A DNA stretch of 64,000 bases from assembly GCA_023639215.1 (NCBI GenBank), contig CP097899.1, positions 1,841,001-1,905,000 of the forward strand, written 5' to 3'. This document shows, one piece after another, positions 8,847-16,461 of this stretch. Origin of the DNA: Candidatus Pristimantibacillus lignocellulolyticus (GTDB taxonomy: Bacteria; Bacillota; Bacilli; Paenibacillales; Paenibacillaceae). The notes under the pieces are model-generated. The model saw nothing but the letters and a program-made list of their open reading frames with translations, was not told the DNA's origin and did not search any database. Made by a program: the position numbers and the translations under genes. Numbering within the stretch: the stretch's first letter is position 1; each line of letters opens with the position of its first letter.

Positions 8847-9802
8847 TGAACGTATTATTAGTGGGCGCAGGACTAATGGCTGGAGAATATGCCAATGTAT
8901 TAAATGCTATGAATATTAAATATACCGTTGTTGGTCGCAGTGAAAACAGTGCGAAAAGATTCAAGGAAACGCAAGGAGTTCCTGTCATCATCGGTGGGCT
9001 AGAAAGCTTAGACGACGGTTTTTTGCAAAATTATTCTCATGCAATTGTTGCAACTACTCTTGAAAGTCTTGAAGATAATGTCTTGTATTTGTTGGATAAA
9101 GGAATGAAAGAAATATTAGTAGAGAAGCCTGGTGCAGTTACAGAAGAAGGAATTGAACGGATTAATAAACTCTCAAAAAAGTATGAGGCAAAAACATATA
9201 TCGCATATAATAGAAGGTTTTATTCTTCAATTATGGAAGCTAGGAAACGTATTGAAGAAGACGGAGGCTTAACGTCCTTTTTATTTGAGTTTACAGAATG
9301 GACTCATATTATAGAAAAGCTGAATAAAACTGCCTTTCAGCTGAACAACTTGTTTATTGGTAACTCTACTCATGTAGTAGATGCCGCATTTTATATTGGT
9401 GGGCTACCGAGGGAACTTCAAGGGTACACGCAAAGCAAGTTAGTGTGGCACCAAAAAGGAAGCATATTTGTAGGTGCGGGTATAACAATGAACGATATTC
9501 CATTTTCTTATCACGCCAATTGGAATGCACCTGGCAGCTGGAAACTAGAATTGTTAACGAATAAAAACAGGTTTATTTTTAGGCCATTTGAGCAGCTACA
9601 CACTCAGAAAATTGGAAGCACTGCAATAGAACAAGTTACATTTGATGATCATTTAGATACTCAATTTAAACCAGGTTTGTATCGTCAACTCGAGCAATTT
9701 TTATTAGGTGGAGATTACGGACAACTACTCTCTATAGAAGATGCGGCTCGTACGTTTCATTGGTTCTATCGTATACTTGGACAACATGGAGGTAGCGTAT
9801 GA
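8843..9802 (+). CDS. Gfo/Idh/MocA-like oxidoreductase (third of three)
   Basis: This 319-residue oxidoreductase starts MMNVLLVGAGLMAGEYANVL, has the lysine motif LVEKPGAVTEEG near residue 95, and a C-terminal substrate domain with several aromatic residues (FSYHANWNAPGSW). It is paralogous in fold to the two upstream oxidoreductases but not a close duplicate. ATG 8843 overlaps the previous stop; ATG 8846 is an alternative. Having three such enzymes in one nonulosonate cluster suggests extra redox tailoring of the sugar. Confidence 0.78.
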   Translation: MMNVLLVGAGLMAGEYANVLNAMNIKYTVVGRSENSAKRFKETQGVPVIIGGLESLDDGFLQNYSHAIVATTLESLEDNVLYLLDKGMKEILVEKPGAVTEEGIERINKLSKKYEAKTYIAYNRRFYSSIMEARKRIEEDGGLTSFLFEFTEWTHIIEKLNKTAFQLNNLFIGNSTHVVDAAFYIGGLPRELQGYTQSKLVWHQKGSIFVGAGITMNDIPFSYHANWNAPGSWKLELLTNKNRFIFRPFEQLHTQKIGSTAIEQVTFDDHLDTQFKPGLYRQLEQFLLGGDYGQLLSIEDAARTFHWFYRILGQHGGSV

Positions 9803-10668
9803 GAATTTTAATATTAGGTGATTCACTTGGACTTCCAAGACCACATCGTATTAATAATTATTCTCCTTTGGAACAAGAGCTGGCTGTTTCATATGAACAA
9901 ACATATTCATCGATTATACAAAGAAGCTTATTGGAAACATTTAAGTTTGAGCCGTATTTTGAGATAATAAATCGTTCTAGACGTTTTTGTACTTTAAGAG
10001 ATATTGATGCGGAATTTGCAGATTACCTTTTCTTTTACGAGCCAGATATAATTGTATTACAAATTGGTATTGTTGACTGCTGGTTCAGGGAAGGCAGAAC
10101 TCAAATGGTAAACAGTGAGGACTTCCAAAATTATTTAAACAAAATATTAAAAATGCTATCATTGAGACAGAATTGTTTTTTGATTATCGTAGGCATTTCG
10201 CCAACATCTAGCAAAATGGATGAAAGGCACGGTGGTCTTAACGAGGAAATAAGTAAATATAATCAAATTTACAAAGCTAATGTTGATAATAAAAGAATAT
10301 TTTATATTGATATGGAACAGTACGTGGATCCATCAGATGTGCATAAATACTTGTTGCCGGACGATCATCATTTAAACCCAGAGGGAAATCTATTGGTGGC
10401 GAATGATTTGTTAAGAATAATTTATTCATTGACATATAATAAAATAGGGTATCAATTGCATCAACAACAAGATATGGATGGAGCATTAGCACGTTTTGAA
10501 CTTGCATATAAACTGTACCCTTACAATGTTGATAATATATACAATTATATTTTTTTGCTACACAATAAGAATGATATAGAGCAATTACAATTAGTATCAG
10601 AATTTTGTGAAGAAAATATCTATGATCCTGATATTCAACAATTATTGTTTGAGTGTAATATTAAATAA
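9799..10668 (+). CDS. SGNH/GDSL-type hydrolase with C-terminal TPR-like region
   Basis: The 289-residue protein carries the SGNH block I GDSLG at 7-11 (Ser9 nucleophile) and block V DDHHLNPEG at 188-196, supplying the catalytic Asp and His. Block III, normally GxND, reads GIVDC at 90-94, so the conserved Asn is replaced. After about residue 215 a helical repeat follows (GYQLHQQQDMDGALARFELAYKLYP in pattern, split here: GYQLHQQQ then DGALARFELAYKLYP), which looks like one or two TPR units. SGNH enzymes in surface glycan clusters often add or remove O-acetyl groups. There is no signal peptide, so action is probably cytoplasmic. It overlaps the previous gene by 4 nt. Confidence 0.7.
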   Translation: MRILILGDSLGLPRPHRINNYSPLEQELAVSYEQTYSSIIQRSLLETFKFEPYFEIINRSRRFCTLRDIDAEFADYLFFYEPDIIVLQIGIVDCWFREGRTQMVNSEDFQNYLNKILKMLSLRQNCFLIIVGISPTSSKMDERHGGLNEEISKYNQIYKANVDNKRIFYIDMEQYVDPSDVHKYLLPDDHHLNPEGNLLVANDLLRIIYSLTYNKIGYQLHQQQDMDGALARFELAYKLYPYNVDNIYNYIFLLHNKNDIEQLQLVSEFCEENIYDPDIQQLLFECNIK

Positions 10669-10703
10669 AAAATAAATATTAAATATTAGAATGAGGAAAA
10701 CAT

Positions 10704-11519
10704 ATGAACTATACCAAAAAATTCTCACTAGTGGGAAAAAATGCAATCGTTACTGGTGGTGCAGGGATCTTGGGTAGGCATTTTTGTTTTGGTCTAGCTG
10801 AAGCAGGAGCACAGGTAGCTGTAGTAGATATCAATAAAGAGGCTTCCCAGCAGGTGGTCGATCAAATCATTGAACGCGGTGGTAAAGCGACGCGCTTTTA
10901 TTGTAATTTAACCTCTGAACAATCTGTAATCTCAATGGTAGACTCAGTAAGGTCTGAATTTGGCTCTATTGATATCCTCCATAATAATGCAGCTGGTAAA
11001 TCAAATGATTTGAATGCCTTTTTTGCACCCTTTGAAGAGTATGAGCTAAACCAATGGAATCAGATTATGTCCACAGATTTAGATAGTATGTTTTTGGTTG
11101 CTAAGCATGTAGGTAAAGTGATGAAAGAACAAGGGCAGGGAGGCTCAATTATGCAAACTTCTTCTATTTACGGCATAATGGGTCCAGATAATCGAATATA
11201 CGAAGGCTCATATTACTTAGAACGCGGAATAAATACCCCTGCTATTTATTCCGCCGCTAAAGCTGGCGTCATTGGACTTACACGTTATTTAGCTACTTAT
11301 TGGGCTAAGGATAATATTCGTGTAAATACAATTACTCCTGGTGGAGTAGAAAGTGGACAAAATGATGTATTCAAGGAGAAGTATAGTAATCGAATTCCTT
11401 TAGGGAGAATGGCGCAACCTGAGGAAATGGTAGGTGCTTTAATTTTTCTAGCATCTGATGCATCTAGTTATATTACTGGTCAAAATATTATTATTGATGG
11501 TGGATTGAATGCTTGGTAA
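10704..11519 (+). CDS. Short-chain dehydrogenase/reductase (PtmA-like)
   Basis: This 271-residue classical SDR has the NAD(P) motif TGGAGILG at 17-24, the NNAAG motif at 94-98, catalytic Ser near 153 and the Tyr182-x3-Lys186 pair in YSAAK. The C-terminal IIIDGGLNAW is typical. In Campylobacter, PtmA is an SDR of the flagellin-glycosylation locus; this gene occupies the equivalent place at the end of the cluster. Its substrate is not known. GAGGAAAA precedes ATG 10704 after a 35-nt gap, the only real gap but one in the cluster, and no gene of the set follows it. Confidence 0.82.
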   Translation: MNYTKKFSLVGKNAIVTGGAGILGRHFCFGLAEAGAQVAVVDINKEASQQVVDQIIERGGKATRFYCNLTSEQSVISMVDSVRSEFGSIDILHNNAAGKSNDLNAFFAPFEEYELNQWNQIMSTDLDSMFLVAKHVGKVMKEQGQGGSIMQTSSIYGIMGPDNRIYEGSYYLERGINTPAIYSAAKAGVIGLTRYLATYWAKDNIRVNTITPGGVESGQNDVFKEKYSNRIPLGRMAQPEEMVGALIFLASDASSYITGQNIIIDGGLNAW

Positions 11520-11949
11520 AGAAAACGGACATCGAACAATTAATTACGAATATTAGAAGCTAATCTATAGTAGATATGCATACTCGCAGAAAATAGGCGT
11601 TCTAGTGCATATCGATAATGGGTATCGTTTTATCTGAACCGTCATACTTGGTATGTAGATATCCATTACGTTAGGAGTAACATATAGTTTTACTCCCATG
11701 TAATGTTTGGAGTCAGGGTTTACCATGCCTTCTAACGGTTAAGCGAGGAATCTAGTTGTATAAAAGTTTAATATTCAGGGTAAATGATAATTATAAAGAG
11801 ATAGCGGCGATTGTAAGACTCATCGATTCTCGTAGTGATCTCCAAAATTCTGCAAAACGGCAGTAAATATGATATATTGTATAAAAATAGCATGAACTCT
11901 TAAAAAGAACTGCCCATCCACCAATAATGTATTCGCTTTCAAAAATAGA
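11520..11949 (+). other. Non-coding stretch with serial hairpins
   Basis: No convincing gene is seen. Between 11573 and 11705 four hairpins follow one another: GATATGCA (11573-11580) with TGCATATC (11606-11613), CGATA with TATCG (11613-11627), CATAC with GTATG (11643-11655), and a two-part stem at 11664-11705 (CATTAC/GTAATG enclosing GGAGTAA/TTACTCC). None has a good T-tract, so these are not standard terminators. The last may end the nonulosonate transcript, or the block may be a structured RNA. Confidence 0.4.
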
Positions 11950-11979
11950 TTGACAATTTGAACCAACGTATTGTATATT
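11950..11979 (+). promoter_or_regulatory. Sigma-A-type promoter of the cold-shock gene
   Basis: TTGACA at 11950-11955 and TATATT at 11974-11979 are separated by 18 nt. The predicted leader is about 55 nt, with GAAGGGA at 12024-12030 before the start codon. Confidence 0.6.
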
Positions 11980-12040
11980 CAAATTGTGGCCCATATAAGG
12001 TTGCCACCTAGTATTTTGAATACGAAGGGAATGTTTGCAC

Positions 12041-12238
12041 ATGCAAGGAAAAGTTAAATGGTTTAACGCAGAAAAAGGTTATGGTTTTATCGAAACAGAA
12101 CAAGGTGGCGATGTATTCGTACATTTCTCCGCTATCCAAACAGAAGGTTTCAAAACTCTTGAAGAAGGCCAAGAAGTTGAATTCGACATTGTTGAAGGCG
12201 CTCGTGGTCCTCAAGCTGCTAACGTTAACAAACTGTAA
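12041..12238 (+). CDS. Cold-shock protein (CspA/CspB family)
   Basis: The 65-residue nucleic-acid-binding OB-fold protein shows RNP1 as KGYGFIE and RNP2 as VFVHFS, with the family start MQGKVKWFNAEKG. It acts as an RNA chaperone in the cytoplasm. The start is ATG 12041; an in-frame TTG at 12035 would add two residues and is not needed. A sigma-A promoter lies about 60 nt upstream and a strong terminator follows, so it is monocistronic. The paralogue (CspB, C or D) cannot be told apart here. Confidence 0.95.
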   Translation: MQGKVKWFNAEKGYGFIETEQGGDVFVHFSAIQTEGFKTLEEGQEVEFDIVEGARGPQAANVNKL

Positions 12239-12280
12239 TTATAAGGCTGTATAGCCCTTTCTTTATAGTTATAATGGTTG

Positions 12281-12312
12281 AAAAGGACTTCCCACAAGGA
12301 AGTTCTTTTTTT
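12281..12312 (+). terminator. Rho-independent terminator of the cold-shock gene
   Basis: AAAAGGACTTCC pairs with GGAAGTTCTTTT around a 5-nt loop, followed by a run of T residues. Confidence 0.9.
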
Positions 12313-12379
12313 GTATGTTAACATTATGGACGATAGTTAGCACTACTCTATATTTTTTCGCTTGAACTTTGTGTATAAT

Positions 12380-12394
12380 TGAGAATGATTATCA
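12380..12394 (+). promoter_or_regulatory. Fur box upstream of the AraC/siderophore regulator
   Basis: TGAGAATGATTATCA matches the 7-1-7 Fur consensus TGATAATNATTATCA at 14 of 15 positions (counting N as a match). It lies just downstream of a TATAAT at 12374-12379, so Fur-Fe would block transcription of the regulator in iron-replete cells. Confidence 0.85.
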
Positions 12395-12406
12395 CACAAA
12401 AAGTAG

Positions 12407-14011
12407 GTGAAAAATATTTCTACTGAATTAACGAATATAATTAACACTCCATTTGTTTTTCATTATCCTCAAACTGTAATAGAGTTATCAAAGTTAATAG
12501 CAAACAAGCCTCCTCATCACTCGATTCAAAATCGTTATATTATCATTGTAACTTCAGGAAAATGTCGCGTATCCACTACGGAAGAACAGTTAATTGTTCA
12601 AGCGGGGAATGTGGCTCATTATAATTATGATAATAATTCTTCTATAACCTCACTTGAGAAATCTCAACTTCAAGGTGTAGCGATAGAATATGTTACGGCA
12701 GGGGCAAGTAACAAAAAAGAAAGATCTTTTCAACAAGGATTAATAATAGATCACGCATCAACTAGATTAGTTCAATTAGCGGATAAATTGTTAGAGCAAT
12801 GGAATCTTCAAAATTATGAAAATTCTTTATCTATTCAGCAAGTTTTTTCTGATCTACTTGCTGAGATACATCGTAACTCACAGCTTATTACAAATGATAA
12901 AAGTGAGGATTGGCTACAAAAGATACTTCTTTATATGGGGCAACGCTATTATTCAACAATTACTAGAAGCGATATGGCCGAGCTTGCTGGTGTAAGCCCT
13001 GAACATTTCTCTAGAGTATTTCGAAAAGAAATAGGTCAGACGTTTAATTCGCATTTGAATTTGCTTCGTATAAGAAAAGCTCAACAACTATTGTTGACGC
13101 AGCAGTTAAATTTATCTCAATTGGCATTGGAAGTAGGATATGAGGAAGGCACCTATCTTAGTAGGAAATTTAAGCAGGTCGTTGGAACGTCACCTTCAGT
13201 ATTTATTCGTAAGGAAAAGAAGGTAGTTTCATTGAATTATAACTATACAGCATGCTTAAGAGCGCTGGGAATTATGCCTGAACTCGCTCCTTATTCACAC
13301 TGGTTAGCGAGTCGTGAACATATACCACAGACAAAACATTTATCCATCGATCATATGAGTTTTGATAATGTATGTGATGCTATTTCAGCAGTAAGGCCCG
13401 ATGTTATTATTAATTACTGTATTGAACAAGAGAATGCAGCCATGCTTACAATTGCTCCTGTTATTGCTATTCCATTTCGCGAAATGTCCTGGAGAGACCA
13501 ATTCCATTTAATAAGTGAAGTGGTTGATAGGAGAAACCAAGCGAATGTTTGGCTACAGAAATATGACGATCTATGCACGGATCTAAATAACAACTTAAAT
13601 AGAAGAAACACAACTCGGGGCTCTGCTATCGTCTGGGAATTTGGAGATAAGAAAGTGTATTGCTATGATTCAAGCTATGGTCGTGGATGTCATATTTTAT
13701 ACGGAGAATTGAATTACCATAGACCGGATCTTTTGATGAAAGAAAAAATCAATGAGCGAGGATACTTAGAGAAGAAGATAAAAGATATTGCATTATACCA
13801 GGCTGATGTTATTATTTTTCTCAATTTTCCATATAGTTTGGAAGAAAAACTAGAATTCAAAAAATTAATAAATTCTGATGATTGGCTGAAACTCGAAGCG
13901 GTTCGTAACAAGCAAGTTCATTTCTTGAAAGAGTCATCGATGTTTTACGGTTTTGATCCTCTTTCATCACTAGCACAAATTGAAATATTAAGTGAGGTTT
14001 TGAGATCATAA
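12407..14011 (+). CDS. AraC-family regulator fused to a siderophore-binding domain (Btr-like)
   Basis: The 534-residue protein has an N-terminal cupin-like region (about 1-150), an AraC double helix-turn-helix (about 165-268, with MAELAGVSPEHFSRVFRKE and LALEVGYEEGTYLSRKFKQ), and a C-terminal periplasmic-binding-protein domain of the FeuA/FecB type (about 270-534). This is the layout of Bacillus Btr, a cytoplasmic activator that senses an iron siderophore and turns on its uptake genes. The adjacent Fur-controlled binding lipoprotein fits that role. The start is uncertain: GTG 12407 sits inside the only Shine-Dalgarno-like stretch (AAGTAGGTGA), and there is no ATG nearby. Confidence 0.88.
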   Translation: MKNISTELTNIINTPFVFHYPQTVIELSKLIANKPPHHSIQNRYIIIVTSGKCRVSTTEEQLIVQAGNVAHYNYDNNSSITSLEKSQLQGVAIEYVTAGASNKKERSFQQGLIIDHASTRLVQLADKLLEQWNLQNYENSLSIQQVFSDLLAEIHRNSQLITNDKSEDWLQKILLYMGQRYYSTITRSDMAELAGVSPEHFSRVFRKEIGQTFNSHLNLLRIRKAQQLLLTQQLNLSQLALEVGYEEGTYLSRKFKQVVGTSPSVFIRKEKKVVSLNYNYTACLRALGIMPELAPYSHWLASREHIPQTKHLSIDHMSFDNVCDAISAVRPDVIINYCIEQENAAMLTIAPVIAIPFREMSWRDQFHLISEVVDRRNQANVWLQKYDDLCTDLNNNLNRRNTTRGSAIVWEFGDKKVYCYDSSYGRGCHILYGELNYHRPDLLMKEKINERGYLEKKIKDIALYQADVIIFLNFPYSLEEKLEFKKLINSDDWLKLEAVRNKQVHFLKESSMFYGFDPLSSLAQIEILSEVLRS

Positions 14012-14072
14012 AAGTACATAGTACATATCACATTTAGACATGGTCATAAAGCGAATTCCTCTGTAATATTAT

Positions 14073-14091
14073 TGAGAATGATAATCATTAT
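14073..14091 (+). promoter_or_regulatory. Fur box upstream of the siderophore-binding lipoprotein
   Basis: TGAGAATGATAATCATTAT closely matches the classic 19-bp Fur box. It lies 23 nt before the start codon, next to the ribosome binding site, and would repress the gene when iron is plentiful. Confidence 0.88.
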
Positions 14092-14113
14092 ACATTATAG
14101 GAGGAATGCAATC

Positions 14114-15127
14114 ATGAGTAGCAATATAACGTGGTATAGAAAGCTAGGCATTTTACTAATCGTTACAATGTTGGCGATAATAATGGTAGCCTGTGGAAGT
14201 AAGAATAGTAATCAATCCACAGAAGGAAACTCTAATCAACAAGGCATATCTGACGTTGTAATTGATGAGACAACCAATGATAAAGAACAGGATTTCAAAA
14301 TTATTACTACGGTTAATGGTGAAATAAAAGTTCCAGCACATCCTAAGAGAATTGTTGCAGAGGAATATTTGGGAAGCTTAATCGCTCTTGATGTAATTCC
14401 AGTAGGTGCACCAGGATTGACGCTTGATAATATGTACTTTAAGGAAGCTTTGACAGGGGTAGCAGATACAGGAGCTTACGGCCAAATGTCATCTGAAAAA
14501 ATCCTTGAGCTACAGCCTGATCTTATTATTTCAGGAATAGCCGAAAATTATGAAGTATTAAGTAAAATCGCTCCAACAATTACAATACCGTATGGAGATT
14601 TGAAAAATGCACATGAAGAGCTTACTTATTTTGGAGAGCTGCTTGGTATGGAACAAGAAGCGAAAGATTGGTTAGTTAATTACGATCAGATTATTGCTGA
14701 AGCTAAGCAAAAGGTTGATGAGGTTATTCCCGCAGATGCCTCGTTCAGCATTATTGAAAACACCGCAGGATCAACATATGCCTATGGTGATAATTTTGGA
14801 CGTGGCGGACAAGCTGTGTATCAGGCTTTAGGACGTAAGCCACCTGCGGAAGTTGCTGATCATATTATGGAGAAGCAATGGGCAGAAATTTCTGAAGAAA
14901 CGTTAACACAATATGCGGGCGACTATATCATTTTGACCTCGAACGATAGGACGCTAGAAGATTATAAAGCTGACCCAATTTGGTCGAGTCTTCCTGCTAT
15001 TAAAAATAATCAAGTGTTTGTTTGGAAAGAAGAAGTTTCTTGGTATTATGATCCAATAGCAATCTTGAAACAAACCGAACAATTGACTGCTTGGTTGACT
15101 GGTCTTCATGAAGAAAACAACAAATAG
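14114..15127 (+). CDS. Iron-siderophore ABC transporter binding lipoprotein (FeuA/FecB family)
   Basis: This is a 337-residue secreted lipoprotein. A hydrophobic signal ends in the lipobox MVACG near residues 20-24, followed by a Ser/Asn/Gln-rich linker. The fold then shows VPAHPKRIVAEEYLGSL, the typical first strand of class III binding proteins, and LQPDLIISG. It would bind a ferric siderophore outside the membrane and pass it to an FhuBG/FeuBC-type permease. AGGAGGA at 14099-14105 fixes ATG 14114; a longer frame from 14072 would cover the Fur box. No permease or ATPase gene follows, so it must use a transporter encoded elsewhere. Confidence 0.9.
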   Translation: MSSNITWYRKLGILLIVTMLAIIMVACGSKNSNQSTEGNSNQQGISDVVIDETTNDKEQDFKIITTVNGEIKVPAHPKRIVAEEYLGSLIALDVIPVGAPGLTLDNMYFKEALTGVADTGAYGQMSSEKILELQPDLIISGIAENYEVLSKIAPTITIPYGDLKNAHEELTYFGELLGMEQEAKDWLVNYDQIIAEAKQKVDEVIPADASFSIIENTAGSTYAYGDNFGRGGQAVYQALGRKPPAEVADHIMEKQWAEISEETLTQYAGDYIILTSNDRTLEDYKADPIWSSLPAIKNNQVFVWKEEVSWYYDPIAILKQTEQLTAWLTGLHEENNK

Positions 15128-15408
15128 AGGCAGTTCAAAAACTTGAGCTAATTATAACAATCTTCTCATTTTCATGTTCTTTTAAGGTGAAGTGGGTATA
15201 GTCTTATTAAACCATTCAATACTTCCCTAATTTGTATGTGTTTAGCTTTGTAATATAGTTATTGATTTGCCACAAGCGCTACAATTATCAATATAGATAG
15301 CGTAAGTGGCCGATCTTAACTACTATTAATTAAAAGTATTTAGCGAAATAAAATTGAAATAATATCGTCACAAATTATCAGAAAATTCTAAATTAACTAA
15401 AATCTATT
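15128..15408 (+). other. AT-rich intergenic region with one notable hairpin
   Basis: No gene is seen. CCACAAGCGCTA (15270-15281) and TAGCGTAAGTGG (15298-15309) form a hairpin with a symmetric AA/AA internal loop and a 16-nt apical loop. A small AGTTCAA/TTGAGCT hairpin lies at 15133-15150 right after the lipoprotein gene. Neither has a T-tract. Confidence 0.4.
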
Positions 15409-15437
15409 TTGTATATGTTCTTTGCATATGATATAAT
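15409..15437 (+). promoter_or_regulatory. Sigma-A promoter of hpf, extended -10
   Basis: TTGTAT at 15409-15414 and TATAAT at 15432-15437 are 17 nt apart, and TG precedes the -10 by one base (extended -10). GGAGG follows at 15451-15455. Confidence 0.75.
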
Positions 15438-15463
15438 AAGAACATGTAAAGGAGGAGTGCCAC

Positions 15464-16012
15464 ATGAACTACAATATCCGAGGACAACGCGTTCAAGTTA
15501 CCGATGCACTAAGGGACTACACTGAGAAAAAACTCAGCAGATTGGAGAAATATTTCGATCCTTCGATCACCTCCGAAGTAAACGTTACACTTTCAGTTAC
15601 AAAAGGACAACACACGGTGGAGGTTACGATACCAGCATCTGGACTAATCCTTCGAGCAGAAGAAAAAAGTGAAGATATGTACGCATCAATTGATCTAGTA
15701 GTTGATAAGCTAGAGCGTCAAATTCGCAAACACAAAACTAAATTGAATCGTAAATTCCGTCAAGCTAGCGGATCGAAAGCATTATTCCGAGAAAATTCTA
15801 CTTCAGTATCTGTACTGGAGGATGAGGAGGAAGATTTCGAACTTGTCCGTACAAAGAGCTTTACATTAAAGCCAATGGACATAGAAGAAGCGATACTTCA
15901 AATGAATATGTTAGGTCACGAATTCTTCGTATTTTCTAATTCTGATAGTAAATCAGTTAACGTCGTCTACAAACGTAACGATGGCAAATACGGATTAATA
16001 GAACAAGGATAA
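15464..16012 (+). CDS. hpf: Long-form ribosome hibernation promoting factor
   Basis: The 182-residue protein belongs to the long HPF group. Its N-terminal HPF/RaiA domain (about 1-100, starting MNYNIRGQRVQVTDALRDY) binds the 30S subunit. A linker (100-120) leads to a C-terminal dimerisation domain (about 125-182, VRTKSFTLKPMDIEEAILQMNMLGHEFF in part). It dimerises 70S ribosomes into inactive 100S particles under stress or slow growth. A sigma-A promoter and a strong terminator make it monocistronic. Gene order hpf-secA-prfB is common in Bacillales. Confidence 0.95.
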   Translation: MNYNIRGQRVQVTDALRDYTEKKLSRLEKYFDPSITSEVNVTLSVTKGQHTVEVTIPASGLILRAEEKSEDMYASIDLVVDKLERQIRKHKTKLNRKFRQASGSKALFRENSTSVSVLEDEEEDFELVRTKSFTLKPMDIEEAILQMNMLGHEFFVFSNSDSKSVNVVYKRNDGKYGLIEQG

Positions 16013-16026
16013 TTAATGAATTTTTT

Positions 16027-16075
16027 AGGTATCTCTGGATTTGCTACTTCGGCAGCAGTTCAGAGATACCTTTTT
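16027..16075 (+). terminator. Terminator of hpf
   Basis: GGTATCTCTG (16028-16037) pairs with CAGAGATACC (16061-16070), with TTTTT directly after. Confidence 0.92.
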
Positions 16076-16395
16076 GGTTATTATCGATGTTCAAATAGAC
16101 CAATAACAAGTCTAGCAATAGTAAGTATTGGAATGATATAGATGAATAATAATATTAAAATAAAAGATATATAATAGAATATATTAATTTCAAATGCTAT
16201 CGAGCAACCGCTCGGCCATAAATGAAGTCTACCGACGATAGTTGGTAGGCGAGAAGTTCTAACGTTATACCAATAATTTGGTCATATTATGTCAACGGTA
16301 TCGTTAAAAATTATTAATGATATTGATCACAGTGCTACAATACCTACAAAACACGTATCTCTTCCTTTAAATGGTTATACCAAATAGGGGATAGA
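16076..16395 (+). other. secA upstream region with clustered hairpins
   Basis: No gene is seen. Short stems cluster at 16201-16275: CGAGC/GCTCG (16201-16214), CTACC/GGTAG (16229-16248) and ACCAA/TTGGT (about 16269-16282). They lie about 180-260 nt upstream of secA, before its likely promoter. I do not recognise a known riboswitch in them. Confidence 0.35.
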
Positions 16396-16424
16396 TTGCG
16401 ATTATAACTACAAACTGTTACAAT
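16396..16424 (+). promoter_or_regulatory. Probable secA promoter
   Basis: TTGCGA at 16396-16401 and TACAAT at 16419-16424 are 17 nt apart, about 38 nt before ATG 16462, with GGAAGGGG as ribosome binding site. Confidence 0.6.
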
Positions 16425-16461
16425 CTTTAACATAAAGACGTACTATCGGAAGGGGAAAGCC

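Noticed and set aside
16201..16250. Cyclic-di-GMP-type riboswitch before secA
   Set aside because: A GAGCAACC stretch looks similar at first, but the GNRA loop and the second conserved helix are absent.
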